DNA from: a virus
Strand: one strand, 5' to 3'
Length of the DNA: 40,115 bases
IMG/VR virus record: IMGVR_UViG_3300042197_003284
Coordinates: 1 to 40,115 of that record
Position 1 is the stretch's first letter; the number at the start of each line of letters is the position of its first letter. A program made the position numbers and the translations under genes. This document shows, piece by piece, positions 23,738 through 31,861 of this stretch. The notes under the pieces were generated by a model. The model had not been told where the DNA came from and made no database searches. It worked only from the letters and a program-made list of their open reading frames with translations.

Positions 23738-24507
23738 ATATTATAGTTACACTAACAAGCGTCCCTAATAGATTAGAAGAAAGAAATGGACACTCTACAG
23801 CCAGAGAATCTTTAAAAACTATTCTATCTCAAAAAGTTTCTATACCATATGAAGTGCATTTTAATGTTCCAAATGAATATAGAGGATCTGATATTGAAAT
23901 ACCAACATGGTTAGAACATATGAGTAAAGAATATAATCATCTAAAAATATTTAGAACAATAGACTATGGTTCTATCACCAAAATTTTACCAACATTAGAT
24001 AGACTTGATGATCCTGATACCTTAATTATTGTTGCTGATGATGATCTATACTATATGGATGGTATGGTGCAGGCTCATGTGGATGCTAGATTAAAATATC
24101 CTGAATGTGCTATAGGTTTTGCTGGTATGGCATCTCTTGACGGATCGTGCCACTTTTGTACCACTTTAGCAAAGGATACATATGTTAAAGTTTTGGAGGG
24201 GTATAAGACCGTATCATATTTACGTAAATTTTTTGACTTACCTGATTTTATTAGTAATTTCTTGGGCAAAACATGGAGAGACGATGAGCTTTTATCTGCT
24301 TATATGGGATATAGAAATATTCAAAAAATTGTTTTGTCATATCCAGGAGATAGTGATTTTACTCCTAGAGTAGAATCTTTTCCTGTTGTCGGTCATGTTC
24401 CTGCCGAACGTGGTGGTTGTAATGTATTTAGAGATTCTCAAGAATTTCAACAAATATCAGAAACCAATATATCAAACTTTTTTAAACTAGGATACTTAGA
24501 AAGATAA
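23734..24507 (+). CDS. GT2-like glycosyltransferase, tandem paralogue B
   Basis: A 257-residue protein from the ATG at 23734 (ATGA overlap with paralogue A). VTLTSVPNRLEERNGHSTAR opens it. TIDYGSITKI (75-84) and LIIVADDDLYYMDGM (97-111, DDD at 102-104) are the core. KTWRDDELLSAYMGYRN follows the same pattern as in A. Its closing part (DFTPRVESFPVV, ERGGCNVFRD) parallels A's VDYRPVN and GCNRW. Substrates are unknown. Confidence 0.78.
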   Translation: MNIIVTLTSVPNRLEERNGHSTARESLKTILSQKVSIPYEVHFNVPNEYRGSDIEIPTWLEHMSKEYNHLKIFRTIDYGSITKILPTLDRLDDPDTLIIVADDDLYYMDGMVQAHVDARLKYPECAIGFAGMASLDGSCHFCTTLAKDTYVKVLEGYKTVSYLRKFFDLPDFISNFLGKTWRDDELLSAYMGYRNIQKIVLSYPGDSDFTPRVESFPVVGHVPAERGGCNVFRDSQEFQQISETNISNFFKLGYLER

Positions 24508-24509
24508 TT

Positions 24510-24872
24510 ATGTATACAAAATATTTCATTGCTATTTTCTTAATTTTATTAAGTTTTTATAGTACTAACTCGTGCTTCGCTCAGTCAGCATATCCTAATT
24601 ATTCTGCTATGAGTCTAGATCATACCTTAACAAACTTTGTAGAAGCCCATACTTATGCATCAGTCAATAACTATAAGTATATGGCCCCACCAGAAGAGGA
24701 TACGAGTGAATCACATGATTATCCTTGTCCTCCAGAACTCAAGAAAGATTTAAATAAACTATCTAGACTATATAATACTAAAAATTTAAAAGCATATAGA
24801 AAAGCTTTAAATAAAATAGAAAAAAAATATACAGAATCCCCTCCTGATATAGATACCGAAATTAAAAAATAG
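24510..24872 (+). CDS. Small secreted protein
   Basis: A 120-residue protein. Residues 1-24 are a signal peptide (MYTKYFIAIFLILLSFYSTN) with probable cleavage after CFA, before QSA. The mature part is proline- and lysine-rich, with an ESHDYPCPPELKK segment. It is the last gene of the plus-strand operon. Its stop overlaps the end of the convergent subtilisin gene by 11 bases, and no terminator is visible, so the two transcripts probably overlap. Confidence 0.65.
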   Translation: MYTKYFIAIFLILLSFYSTNSCFAQSAYPNYSAMSLDHTLTNFVEAHTYASVNNYKYMAPPEEDTSESHDYPCPPELKKDLNKLSRLYNTKNLKAYRKALNKIEKKYTESPPDIDTEIKK

Positions 24873-25797
24873 GGTTAATTATTCCGTATCCTTCATATTT
24901 TCTAATATTTTTATATCTAGGATTAGATAAACTAATAGCATTCTTTTTAAAAATATTTATATAATCATCTATAGACTTTAATGTATATTTGTTAGTTTTT
25001 TTATTATAGGATAAGAGCAATGATGCGCAACCTATAGCAAAAGGGTTACTCATGCTAGTTCCGCTCATTAATGCATATCTATTACCTGGTATGCATCCTA
25101 AAATATTATGGCCCGGAGCTAAAAAATCTAATGAGTCGCCGCTACAGGTAAAACTTGTACGATCTAGATTCTCGTCTATGGCACCAATAGAAATTACATC
25201 GCTATAATTAGCAGGATACATAATATCAGATGTTTCACCAGCATTTCCGGCAGCACAAAATATAATTTTACCTTTTTTATAGGCATAACGAATAGCATCT
25301 TCTAAAACTTTTACATTAGTTGGTGATCCTAGGCTCATACTGATAAAATCAGCATTAGTATCATCAGCAACCCAATATAAAGCGTCGGCAACATCTTTTA
25401 ATGATCCTGTTCCGTCATCCCCAAGAGCTTTTACTGGAATAATTTTAGTTTCTGGAGCGACTCCTACCATACCAAAACCATTGTCTATAGCAGCAATAGT
25501 CGAAGAAACGTGTGTACCATGACCAGCGTTATCTGACGGAGGTTTTTTATGATCAACAAAATTCTTACCCGGTAAAAGATTAGGCAACAAATCTTGATGC
25601 ATAAGATCGCACCCTGTGTCTATTACTGCTACTATAACTCCTTCTCCTCTAGATTGTCTCCATACTTTTGGTATATTAAATTTTTCTAATTCCCAGCCAT
25701 ATTGTTGTGGACTATTTATAGATAGGCCATAATAATCTTCTCTGATATATGGCAATAGCGAGACTCTGTTACGACGAAATAATTTTAAAAAATCCAT
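24862..25797 (-). CDS. Subtilisin-like serine protease (S8)
   Basis: A 311-residue protein with all catalytic residues: Asp60 in VIVAVIDTGCD, His93 in NAGHGTHVSST, oxyanion Asn185 in CAAGNAGE and Ser248 in MSGTSMSNPFA. A short N-terminal stretch of about 50 residues precedes the domain, with no signal peptide and no clear propeptide. It should therefore act inside the host cell or be packaged. It follows a secreted trypsin-like protease by 1 base. Possible roles are virion protein processing or degradation of host proteins; nothing shows which. Confidence 0.93.
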   Translation of the reverse strand: MDFLKLFRRNRVSLLPYIREDYYGLSINSPQQYGWELEKFNIPKVWRQSRGEGVIVAVIDTGCDLMHQDLLPNLLPGKNFVDHKKPPSDNAGHGTHVSSTIAAIDNGFGMVGVAPETKIIPVKALGDDGTGSLKDVADALYWVADDTNADFISMSLGSPTNVKVLEDAIRYAYKKGKIIFCAAGNAGETSDIMYPANYSDVISIGAIDENLDRTSFTCSGDSLDFLAPGHNILGCIPGNRYALMSGTSMSNPFAIGCASLLLSYNKKTNKYTLKSIDDYINIFKKNAISLSNPRYKNIRKYEGYGIINPIF

Positions 25798-25798
25798 T

Positions 25799-26560
25799 TT
25801 ATTTTACCTTTAAAAAAGCCGTTTTATTTGATTCTATCCAATCAATATGTTCACTAATTCTAGTATGATAAGACTCTAATAAGTATAGATCTTTTTTCTG
25901 GTTTACTGGTTGACTAATAGCAGAGTGTATGCCAGCTAGTTTTTTATCAATAAAGAGCCCTCCTCCGCTGTCTCCAGCCGCTATTAAAAATTCTAGAGGT
26001 GTTTTATGATGAGTTTTAGATGGTGAGCAAACCAACACTCCTTTATCTATATAGTCAACCACATTAGATCCTGCTCTAAGCTTATTATCATAATCAGTTA
26101 TTCCAGTAATAAAAGTACCAGGATGCCCAAAACCGGCTAAAAAACAAGTTTTATTAATTTCGTTTTTATCAATATACAGTTCTGGATATGTTTTTAGTTT
26201 AATATTTTTATCTACTAAAACTATTGCTATATCATTTTGACCTATAATAGGCATACGAAAATCTTGATGTACTCGCCATCTAATAGCTTTTATTTTTTGA
26301 TCATTAATAACTATGGTACAGTGTTTAGCATCAAACATAAAATGAGCTGCTGTTAGTACAATACGATCATGTATAGCTACACAAGAACCCATCCATGGAT
26401 TATCTCTATTATCCGTTCCTAGAACTTGCCCTGTATAATTGTACTCTTGAGCTAATTCAAGATGTTTACTATCATCAGTTTCTGGATCTCTTAGTCCGGC
26501 TAAAACTGGTAAACAAATAGCTAAAAATGCTATTAACCAAATTATTATTTTGGTTTTCAT
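25799..26560 (-). CDS. Secreted trypsin-like serine protease (S1)
   Basis: A 253-residue protein. Residues 1-21 are a signal peptide (MKTKIIIWLIAFLAICLPVLA). The triad is His73 (VLTAAHF), Asp110 (QNDIAIVLVD) and Ser198 (AAGDSGGGLF). Cys60 and Cys81 flank the His and could make the usual disulphide. CFLAGFGHPG and VLVCSPSK give further chymotrypsin-fold strands. The protease would be exported by the host's Sec system. Its start lies inside the HNH gene, giving an 86-base overlap. An exported phage S1 protease adjacent to an S8 protease is unusual. Confidence 0.92.
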   Translation of the reverse strand: MKTKIIIWLIAFLAICLPVLAGLRDPETDDSKHLELAQEYNYTGQVLGTDNRDNPWMGSCVAIHDRIVLTAAHFMFDAKHCTIVINDQKIKAIRWRVHQDFRMPIIGQNDIAIVLVDKNIKLKTYPELYIDKNEINKTCFLAGFGHPGTFITGITDYDNKLRAGSNVVDYIDKGVLVCSPSKTHHKTPLEFLIAAGDSGGGLFIDKKLAGIHSAISQPVNQKKDLYLLESYHTRISEHIDWIESNKTAFLKVK

Positions 26561-26873
26561 AATTCATATTCTTTATTTTATAAGGTCTATTTTTTACCTT
26601 ACTTAAATACACCTTAGCGTCTTCTCTAACAGAAATATTCCAACTATTATAATCCATTAAATGTCCAAATATAAAATGACAAGTTTTACAAAGAGTAATT
26701 AAATTTGTAATATCTAGTTCTTTATCAGGATTAACATGAAAAGGTTCTATATGATGAACTTCTAGTGTTTTTTCAGAACCGCAGGCAGCACAGCTATTAT
26801 TGGTTGATAAAAAAAGTTTTCGTACCTTAGACCATTCTGAAGAACGTGCAGAAAATATAGAAAACATATGCAA
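26475..26873 (-). CDS. HNH endonuclease
   Basis: A 132-residue protein with a classic HNH domain. Residues 28-31 (CAAC) and 62-65 (CKTC) bind zinc, and EVHHIEPFH (38-46), NLITLC (57-62) and a following His supply the catalytic pattern. The last 50 residues are unlike HNH domains and run 86 bases into the S1 protease gene. Free-standing HNH nucleases spread as homing-type elements in T4-like phages, which may explain the awkward overlap. It lies directly next to the PA14/FN3 gene. Confidence 0.88.
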   Translation of the reverse strand: MHMFSIFSARSSEWSKVRKLFLSTNNSCAACGSEKTLEVHHIEPFHVNPDKELDITNLITLCKTCHFIFGHLMDYNSWNISVREDAKVYLSKVKNRPYKIKNMNYENQNNNLVNSIFSYLFTSFSRTKRSRN

Positions 26874-28292
26874 TTATAAGGGCTTAGTAGGAGTTGCATA
26901 ATCATTCGTAAAGACTATTGACTGGTGTTCTCCTGCATTTATAGCAGCTGTACCGTAATTAAAGCCCCATATAGAATAATGCGTGACTAGTCTAAAAATA
27001 TAATTTAAACTTGAATTTAAATTACTAATAATAATTTTTCTAAAGCTCCAATCCGTACTTCCAGCCAGAGTCCAGCTCAATCCGCTATCTGTAGAATAAT
27101 AAATATCATAAGAAGCAGGAATTGCTCTAAAAAAATTTGTATTGAAATTAGCATTAAAAGAATGATAATCCCATGTAGGATCGGCCCATTCTATTTCTAT
27201 AGCACTAAATCCAGGTTTAGTAGATAATATTTGAGATGCTGCTCCAACAGGAATATTAGGAACAGGAATAGAAGATATTGTGTTGCCATATACTAGGTTT
27301 CCAAATACATGGGTGCTCGGATAGTATGCGGCAATTCTTATATCATATGAGTTATAATTTTGTAATCCTGTAATTATACCACTTCTTATAACATTAGAAC
27401 CAGTAACAGGAAAAGAATTATAACTTAATATTCCTATAGTCGTATTATTAATTTGCACATGATATTCTTGTGGTGTTGTTATAGGATTAGCGGGGGCTGC
27501 CCAACTAAATACTATATGATTTTGTCCACCAACTTGAGTTAATAAAGTAGGATCGCTTTGTATTGGTACGGCTCTAGAAGGAGATAATGATGGTGTTATA
27601 GATACTGAAGGAGTAATAGAAGCAGTGATGGAAACAGAAGGAGTAACCGAAGGTGTAGCGCCTATTGTTGGAGTTACTGAAGGAGTAAGAGTATTAGTCG
27701 GAGTTATAGATGGAGTAGGAGTATTTGTTGGAGTAGCGCTAGGAGGCATGGGCGTAGGAGTAGGAGTGGGTGACGCCAAAGGATCTGAACAATACCAATT
27801 ACTATAAGGAATAATAACATCTGTATTATTTGTATATACAGAATTCCAAAACATTTTTAATTCAATATCATCGCTATTACCAGGAACATACTGAATACTT
27901 ATCGAATGTAATCCAGGATTTAAATAAATATTTGTATTATTATTGTATATAATATTATCAATTGTTATAGAATATTGAGCATTAAGATTTGTTACTAAGT
28001 TTAATTTGTATGAATCTGCGTTATCAATATATAATTGACCAGAAAAATTAATTTGAAAATTATTATCTAAAGTAGTTGGTACTCCAGGAAGATTAATAGT
28101 ATATGGTCTACTAATAAAATTTAATTCTTTGTAATTTAATACAGCAACAATATTTCCTAACTCAGATACATTTTTAATATTATGAGACGAATTTTGATAA
28201 ACTAGTCCACGAATACAAATATCTACCAAAGCCGATTTAGACGGAGTAGGAGAAGGGATTAAACAACATTTTATAGGAATAATATTGGTCAT
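26874..28292 (-). CDS. PA14-like / Pro-Thr-Ser linker / FN3 protein, possible virion adhesin
   Basis: A 472-residue protein in three parts. Residues about 60-155 are PA14-like (INFSGQLYIDNADSYKLNL; NPGLHSISIQYVPG). Residues about 170-245 are a Pro-Thr-Ser linker (ASPTPTPTPMPPSATPTN and similar). About 250-472 hold two fibronectin type III domains (HIVFSWAAPANPITTPQEYH; AIEIEWADPTWDYHS). FN3 and PA14 modules on phage virions bind carbohydrates. The N-terminus MTNIIPIKCCLIPSPTPSKS shares a CC-then-PT pattern with its neighbour. No signal peptide is present, which fits a virion rather than a secreted protein. The role is inferred. Confidence 0.75.
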   Translation of the reverse strand: MTNIIPIKCCLIPSPTPSKSALVDICIRGLVYQNSSHNIKNVSELGNIVAVLNYKELNFISRPYTINLPGVPTTLDNNFQINFSGQLYIDNADSYKLNLVTNLNAQYSITIDNIIYNNNTNIYLNPGLHSISIQYVPGNSDDIELKMFWNSVYTNNTDVIIPYSNWYCSDPLASPTPTPTPMPPSATPTNTPTPSITPTNTLTPSVTPTIGATPSVTPSVSITASITPSVSITPSLSPSRAVPIQSDPTLLTQVGGQNHIVFSWAAPANPITTPQEYHVQINNTTIGILSYNSFPVTGSNVIRSGIITGLQNYNSYDIRIAAYYPSTHVFGNLVYGNTISSIPVPNIPVGAASQILSTKPGFSAIEIEWADPTWDYHSFNANFNTNFFRAIPASYDIYYSTDSGLSWTLAGSTDWSFRKIIISNLNSSLNYIFRLVTHYSIWGFNYGTAAINAGEHQSIVFTNDYATPTKPL

Positions 28293-28296
28293 AAAA

Positions 28297-29118
28297 CTAT
28301 GGAATAAAGTTAATTGTCTGTGCTATAATATAAGATGGTGACGGGGTTGGTTCCGGTGTGGGCGATGGTGTCGGTGTTCTTGTTGGACTACGTGTTGGAG
28401 TAGCTGTTTTTGTAGGAGTTAATGATTGTGTAGGAGTAGATGTTGGCGTAATAGATACACTTACACTTAAGCTAGGAGTAACACTAGGACTAATACTTAC
28501 ACTAGGAGTATTCGTAGGAGTATTTGTAGGAGTAGTAGTAGGAGTAGCTGTTAATGAGCTAGTAATACTAGGAGTTACTGTTCTTGTAGGTGTAGGGGTC
28601 GCTGTTCTAGTTGGACTACGTGTTGGAGTAGAAGTTAATGTTGCTGTAATAGATGGAGTAGGAGATACTGAAATAGATAATGTTGGAGTAACAGTTGAGG
28701 TGCTAGTTCTAGTAGGTGTTGGTGTTTTAGTTGGAGTAACAGAGCTAGTAGCAGTTGTGGTTGGTGTTTTAGTTGGTGTTTTAGTGGGTGTATTAGTCGG
28801 GGTTGCACTATTAGTAGGAGTGACACTAGAGGTTGGTGTTTTTGTAGGAGTAACAGTATTTGTGGGAGTATTGCTCGGAGTTCTAGTCGGAGTTACTGTT
28901 GATGTTGGTGTTTTAGTAGGAGTATTTGTTTGAGTACTAGTTCTGGTTGGTGTCGGCGTTTTAGTTTTAGTTGGAGAAGCAGTAATAGAAGGAGTAGGCG
29001 TAGGACTGCGATCAGGCGTTCTAGAAGGTGTTGGATCAGGTGTTATCTCAAAAGGAGGTTCTGGACAGCACTCTGACTTAATTTTATTTTTTAAAAATTG
29101 ATTTAATTTATTAGTCAT
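28297..29118 (-). CDS. Low-complexity Thr/Pro/Ser repeat protein
   Basis: A 273-residue protein. After a short head ([20 protein letters not shown]) almost all residues are Thr, Pro or Ser in imperfect TPT, TPTPT and TPSxT repeats, ending [12 protein letters not shown]. Such chains form extended, rigid stalks and are often O-glycosylated in other systems. The next gene's protein has the same repeat joined to PA14 and FN3 domains. A stalk or fibre component is plausible, and the abundant glycosyltransferases nearby could act on the Ser/Thr; both are inference. It starts 22 bases after the actin-like gene stop. Confidence 0.78.
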   Translation of the reverse strand: MTNKLNQFLKNKIKSECCPEPPFEITPDPTPSRTPDRSPTPTPSITASPTKTKTPTPTRTSTQTNTPTKTPTSTVTPTRTPSNTPTNTVTPTKTPTSSVTPTNSATPTNTPTKTPTKTPTTTATSSVTPTKTPTPTRTSTSTVTPTLSISVSPTPSITATLTSTPTRSPTRTATPTPTRTVTPSITSSLTATPTTTPTNTPTNTPSVSISPSVTPSLSVSVSITPTSTPTQSLTPTKTATPTRSPTRTPTPSPTPEPTPSPSYIIAQTINFIP

Positions 29119-29139
29119 AATTAATTTCTATTGATTAAA

Positions 29140-30141
29140 TTATAATATTTTAGAGGCTATCAGACAACCTTTAGAAACAGCGTGTAGAGGATCCGGAGCA
29201 TGAACAACTTCTTTTATCGTTAAAGGAAATTTATTTGTTACAAGCTTTTGACTAAAAATATCAATATATCCACGAGCCTGAGACGTACCACCAGCAACAA
29301 CAATTTTTAATGGATTTTTAAATTTTGGTAATAATTTATGATCTGTTAATGCTAAAGATAAATGTTTAGTAGTATAATCTATTAATCTTTCATAATAAGA
29401 GGATACCGCCGCTAAAACAGGATTTTCATTATGTTCTCCAATCACAAAACCACCATTTTCTTTTTCGGCTTGTACAACACTATCTTTTTCTCCTGTAGCC
29501 ACAGCACTCATGCGGTCGATCCAATCTCCGGATTTGGTTGTGCTAAAGACTACTGTAGGCTCACCATTTAACATTACACATACGTTGGTCATCCCGGCCC
29601 CACAACTTATTCCTATACCAGTGTAATCCTCACCCTCTAATTCAGCATAACACAAAGCTTCTGCTTCATTAATAGAAATTACAGAGTATCCTGATTCTGA
29701 TAAAATAGACTTAACTACATCTTCATGATATCCTATATCAAAATCTTCATCTTCTTGGTCTACTGGTTGTGCTGGAACACAAAACACAAGTTTTTCATTT
29801 GGTTCTTTTGCTTGTCCAGCCACTTCTTTTAATATAAATGCTAAAACTCTTTTAGCATTCTTTTCTTTAGCAGATACGACCCCCTTGCTCATAGGTCTTT
29901 TAGCATTATCATTTCTTTCAATAGCTTTATCGATAGCATCTTGACCTAGTAAAATAAATGAACCGTCTTTATCTTTGATAAAAATTTTACCAGCTAAACC
30001 TTTTTCTATCATCTTAGATGCTACAGGAGTTGTTGGACTAATAGTATAAAATGCATCTCTAAAGTCTTTATAGACTATTTTCCCGTTGTCCTCTTGAGAT
30101 AACACTATAAAACTAGTACCTACATCTAATCCTTTTGCCAT
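29140..30141 (-). CDS. Actin-like ATPase (ParM/MreB/FtsA fold)
   Basis: A 333-residue actin-fold protein. GLDVGTSF (4-11) is phosphate loop 1, GIGISCGAGMTNV (175-187) is phosphate loop 2, and IVVAGGTSQARGYID (280-293) is the adenosine motif. This is the ParM/Alp/FtsA pattern. Phage actins of this kind and the unrelated phage tubulins organise DNA or virions in the cell. It lies next to a small membrane protein with a coiled coil, which may anchor it. Polymer formation cannot be judged from sequence. Confidence 0.88.
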   Translation of the reverse strand: MAKGLDVGTSFIVLSQEDNGKIVYKDFRDAFYTISPTTPVASKMIEKGLAGKIFIKDKDGSFILLGQDAIDKAIERNDNAKRPMSKGVVSAKEKNAKRVLAFILKEVAGQAKEPNEKLVFCVPAQPVDQEDEDFDIGYHEDVVKSILSESGYSVISINEAEALCYAELEGEDYTGIGISCGAGMTNVCVMLNGEPTVVFSTTKSGDWIDRMSAVATGEKDSVVQAEKENGGFVIGEHNENPVLAAVSSYYERLIDYTTKHLSLALTDHKLLPKFKNPLKIVVAGGTSQARGYIDIFSQKLVTNKFPLTIKEVVHAPDPLHAVSKGCLIASKIL

Positions 30142-30148
30142 AATTTAA

Positions 30149-30460
30149 TTAACCTTTTAGTGTTTTAAGTTTATTTACAGAACTTTCAATTGTTTCTTGT
30201 GATTCTTTTATAGAAGTGATGTCTTCATATTTTTTTTCAAGATTATCTGTATTAATTTTAGTTACATATTTGGTATCATCAATAGATATTTTGCTTATAG
30301 TATTACTACTATTTGTATTTTTTGACTTAGTAGCTTTACTAATAGCTGACTGACTCCCAAAATTAGGCTGACTATTATAATTTAAACCGATATAAATACC
30401 AGCTATAAATACTAAATTAAATAATAATATTATGGTCAATATAGACAATAGCATCTCCAT
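30149..30460 (-). CDS. Membrane-anchored coiled-coil protein
   Basis: A 103-residue protein. Residues about 3-26 are one membrane helix (LLSILTIILLFNLVFIAGIY). A Ser/Asn-rich tether follows, and residues about 70-103 form a coiled coil (NLEKKYEDITSIKESQETIE). GGAGG lies 9 bases before the ATG at 30460, favouring it over a TTG two codons upstream. It is the first gene after a strong terminator, so a promoter must lie in 30461-30503, where I see no good sigma-70 match. It is the likely partner of the actin-like ATPase 8 bases downstream. Confidence 0.65.
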   Translation of the reverse strand: MEMLLSILTIILLFNLVFIAGIYIGLNYNSQPNFGSQSAISKATKSKNTNSSNTISKISIDDTKYVTKINTDNLEKKYEDITSIKESQETIESSVNKLKTLKG

Positions 30461-30503
30461 AGTCAATAGCCTCCAGTAACATTTACACCATTACACAAAA
30501 AGA

Positions 30504-30529
30504 AAAAGGGGGCAATAATGCCCCCTTTT
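30504..30529 (-). terminator. Strong rho-independent terminator after ruvB
   Basis: A 10-bp stem, AAAAGGGGGC with GCCCCCTTTT (30504-30513 and 30520-30529), has a 6-base loop and is followed on the minus strand by more T. It lies about 40 bases after the ruvB stop and ends the rIIA-ruvB transcription unit. The plus-strand reading also has a short T run, so it may work both ways. Confidence 0.93.
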
Positions 30530-30570
30530 ATAATTAGTATTCTTAGTAATCGTAAGATTAATATTTTATA

Positions 30571-31455
30571 TTAAGATAATACTCGTCCTTTTTGAGTACG
30601 CATAACTAATCCTTTACGTACTAAAAATGGTTCAATGCTATTTTCAATAGTGTCTATAGCAATACCTGTCATAGAAGATATGGCTTTGAGACCTAAAGGA
30701 TTGTTTTTATTTTTCTTAAGTACTTCCATATACATTCTATCATAAGTATCCAGACCATTTTCGTCTATGCCTTGAAGGCTATAAATTTTTGATATAGAAT
30801 CACCATCTCCGTGACAACTAGTATAATTTCTATACCACTGTAATCTGGAATTTAAAATTCTAGGAGTACCCTTGCTTCTTTTGGCTATCTCTAATAGATC
30901 TTCATCATTAATAGTAATAGATAGCTTTTCACAGTTCAACTTTGCTAGTTTAGCTAAATCATCGTCATTATAAAAACACAAGTGTTCTTTAATACTAAAT
31001 CTATCATAAAATGGCTGACTTAGACTTCCTCCACTAGTTGTTGCTCCTACTACAGTAAAAGCTGGTAAATCTATTTGTTCTGGTTTATCTTCAGTAGAAA
31101 TAGTTAACATAAAGTCTTCCATAACCGGATATAAAAATTCTTCTACTAATTTAGGAAGTCTATGAATCTCATCGATAAACAATACTGATCTAGGAGCTAT
31201 ACCTAGCAAATAAGGCATAATATTTTTAACACTACGTATATTTGCGGCATTAGTAGTATATAGGTTGACCCCCAATTCCTTTGCTATAGCACCCGCTATG
31301 GTGGTTTTACCAAGCCCAGGAGGGCCGTCTATTAAAACGTGAGGCATCACCGTATTAGTGTTTTTACAGCCCACCACAGACACTTTGAGTCTGCTTATAA
31401 CATCACTTTGACCAACAATCTCATCAAACGATGTAGGACGAATACCATTAGACAT
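30571..31455 (-). CDS. ruvB: RuvB-like Holliday-junction branch-migration ATPase
   Basis: A 294-residue AAA+ motor from the ATG at 31455, chosen because GGAG lies 8 bases upstream; an ATG at 31470 is less well placed. RPTSFDEIVGQ opens the family domain. GPPGLGKTT (Walker A, Lys50), VLFIDEIHRL (Walker B, Asp95/Glu96), GATTSGG (sensor 1) and PFYDRFS (arginine region) are all present. The C-terminal winged helix (GLKAISSMTGIAIDTIENSI) is the RuvB type. RuvB normally works with RuvA. Here the only neighbour with RuvA similarity is a zinc ribbon joined to RuvA domain III. Confidence 0.93.
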   Translation of the reverse strand: MSNGIRPTSFDEIVGQSDVISRLKVSVVGCKNTNTVMPHVLIDGPPGLGKTTIAGAIAKELGVNLYTTNAANIRSVKNIMPYLLGIAPRSVLFIDEIHRLPKLVEEFLYPVMEDFMLTISTEDKPEQIDLPAFTVVGATTSGGSLSQPFYDRFSIKEHLCFYNDDDLAKLAKLNCEKLSITINDEDLLEIAKRSKGTPRILNSRLQWYRNYTSCHGDGDSISKIYSLQGIDENGLDTYDRMYMEVLKKNKNNPLGLKAISSMTGIAIDTIENSIEPFLVRKGLVMRTQKGRVLS

Positions 31456-31861
31456 TGTTATTATCTCCAAATAATTGTAAAGCCAATTTAATTAAGGAAC
31501 CTGTTTCAGTATTACCGCTTTGTTCAAAAGCTTTTTGTATAAGCTTCTCTGATTCTTTTTTATCAAAACCATACTTTTGTAATATACTTATACATGTTTT
31601 TAGAATATCACTAGACAGCTTTAGTTTTGTATCTGTTTTCTTTGTCGTAGAGTTAGCATACTTAATAAGTAGCTTAGATACTCTTTTAGGAATATAAATA
31701 TTTCCACATTCACATACGACTTTAAAGTTTTTAGTTCTTGCTTCATTTAACAAAAGCCAGTGTTCGATACCACATTCTTCATTCGAACATTTGTATTTAA
31801 AATGAACATCAATATCACATGGCTTAATTTTTCTAATTATCTTTTTTTGTTGATTCATCAT
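31448..31861 (-). CDS. Zinc ribbon + RuvA domain III-like protein (RuvB partner)
   Basis: From the ATG at 31861 the protein is 137 residues. Residues about 22-55 form a zinc ribbon with cysteines at 25, 30, 50 and 52 (KCSNEECGIEHW ... VVCECG). Residues about 85-131 (DILKTCISILQKYGFDKKE ... TGSLIKLALQLF) align with the C-terminal domain of RuvA ('ALxxLGYxxxEAxxxV...SSExLIRxAL'). That domain is the flexible one binding RuvB. The tetramer-forming and DNA-binding RuvA domains I and II are absent. The protein overlaps ruvB by 8 bases. It is a good candidate for an unusual adaptor that brings RuvB to a different DNA or protein target. Confidence 0.7.
   Translation of the reverse strand: MMNQQKKIIRKIKPCDIDVHFKYKCSNEECGIEHWLLLNEARTKNFKVVCECGNIYIPKRVSKLLIKYANSTTKKTDTKLKLSSDILKTCISILQKYGFDKKESEKLIQKAFEQSGNTETGSLIKLALQLFGDNNNV

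Noticed and set aside
27600-27770. Possible CRISPR-like or tandem DNA repeat array in the Pro/Thr/Ser region
   Set aside because: Repeats are only codon-level and irregular in length, with no constant repeat and variable spacer pattern.
27625-27807. Plus-strand frame rich in GVTEGV opposite the linker of the PA14/FN3 gene
   Set aside because: Same cause: antisense reading of Pro/Thr/Ser codons inside a clear minus-strand gene.
28358-28933. Long Val/Gly-rich frame on the plus strand opposite the Thr/Pro/Ser repeat gene
   Set aside because: It is the antisense of TPT codons, which gives GVxVGV-type sequence without stops. The minus-strand frame has a sensible start, a ribosome context and a matching neighbour.
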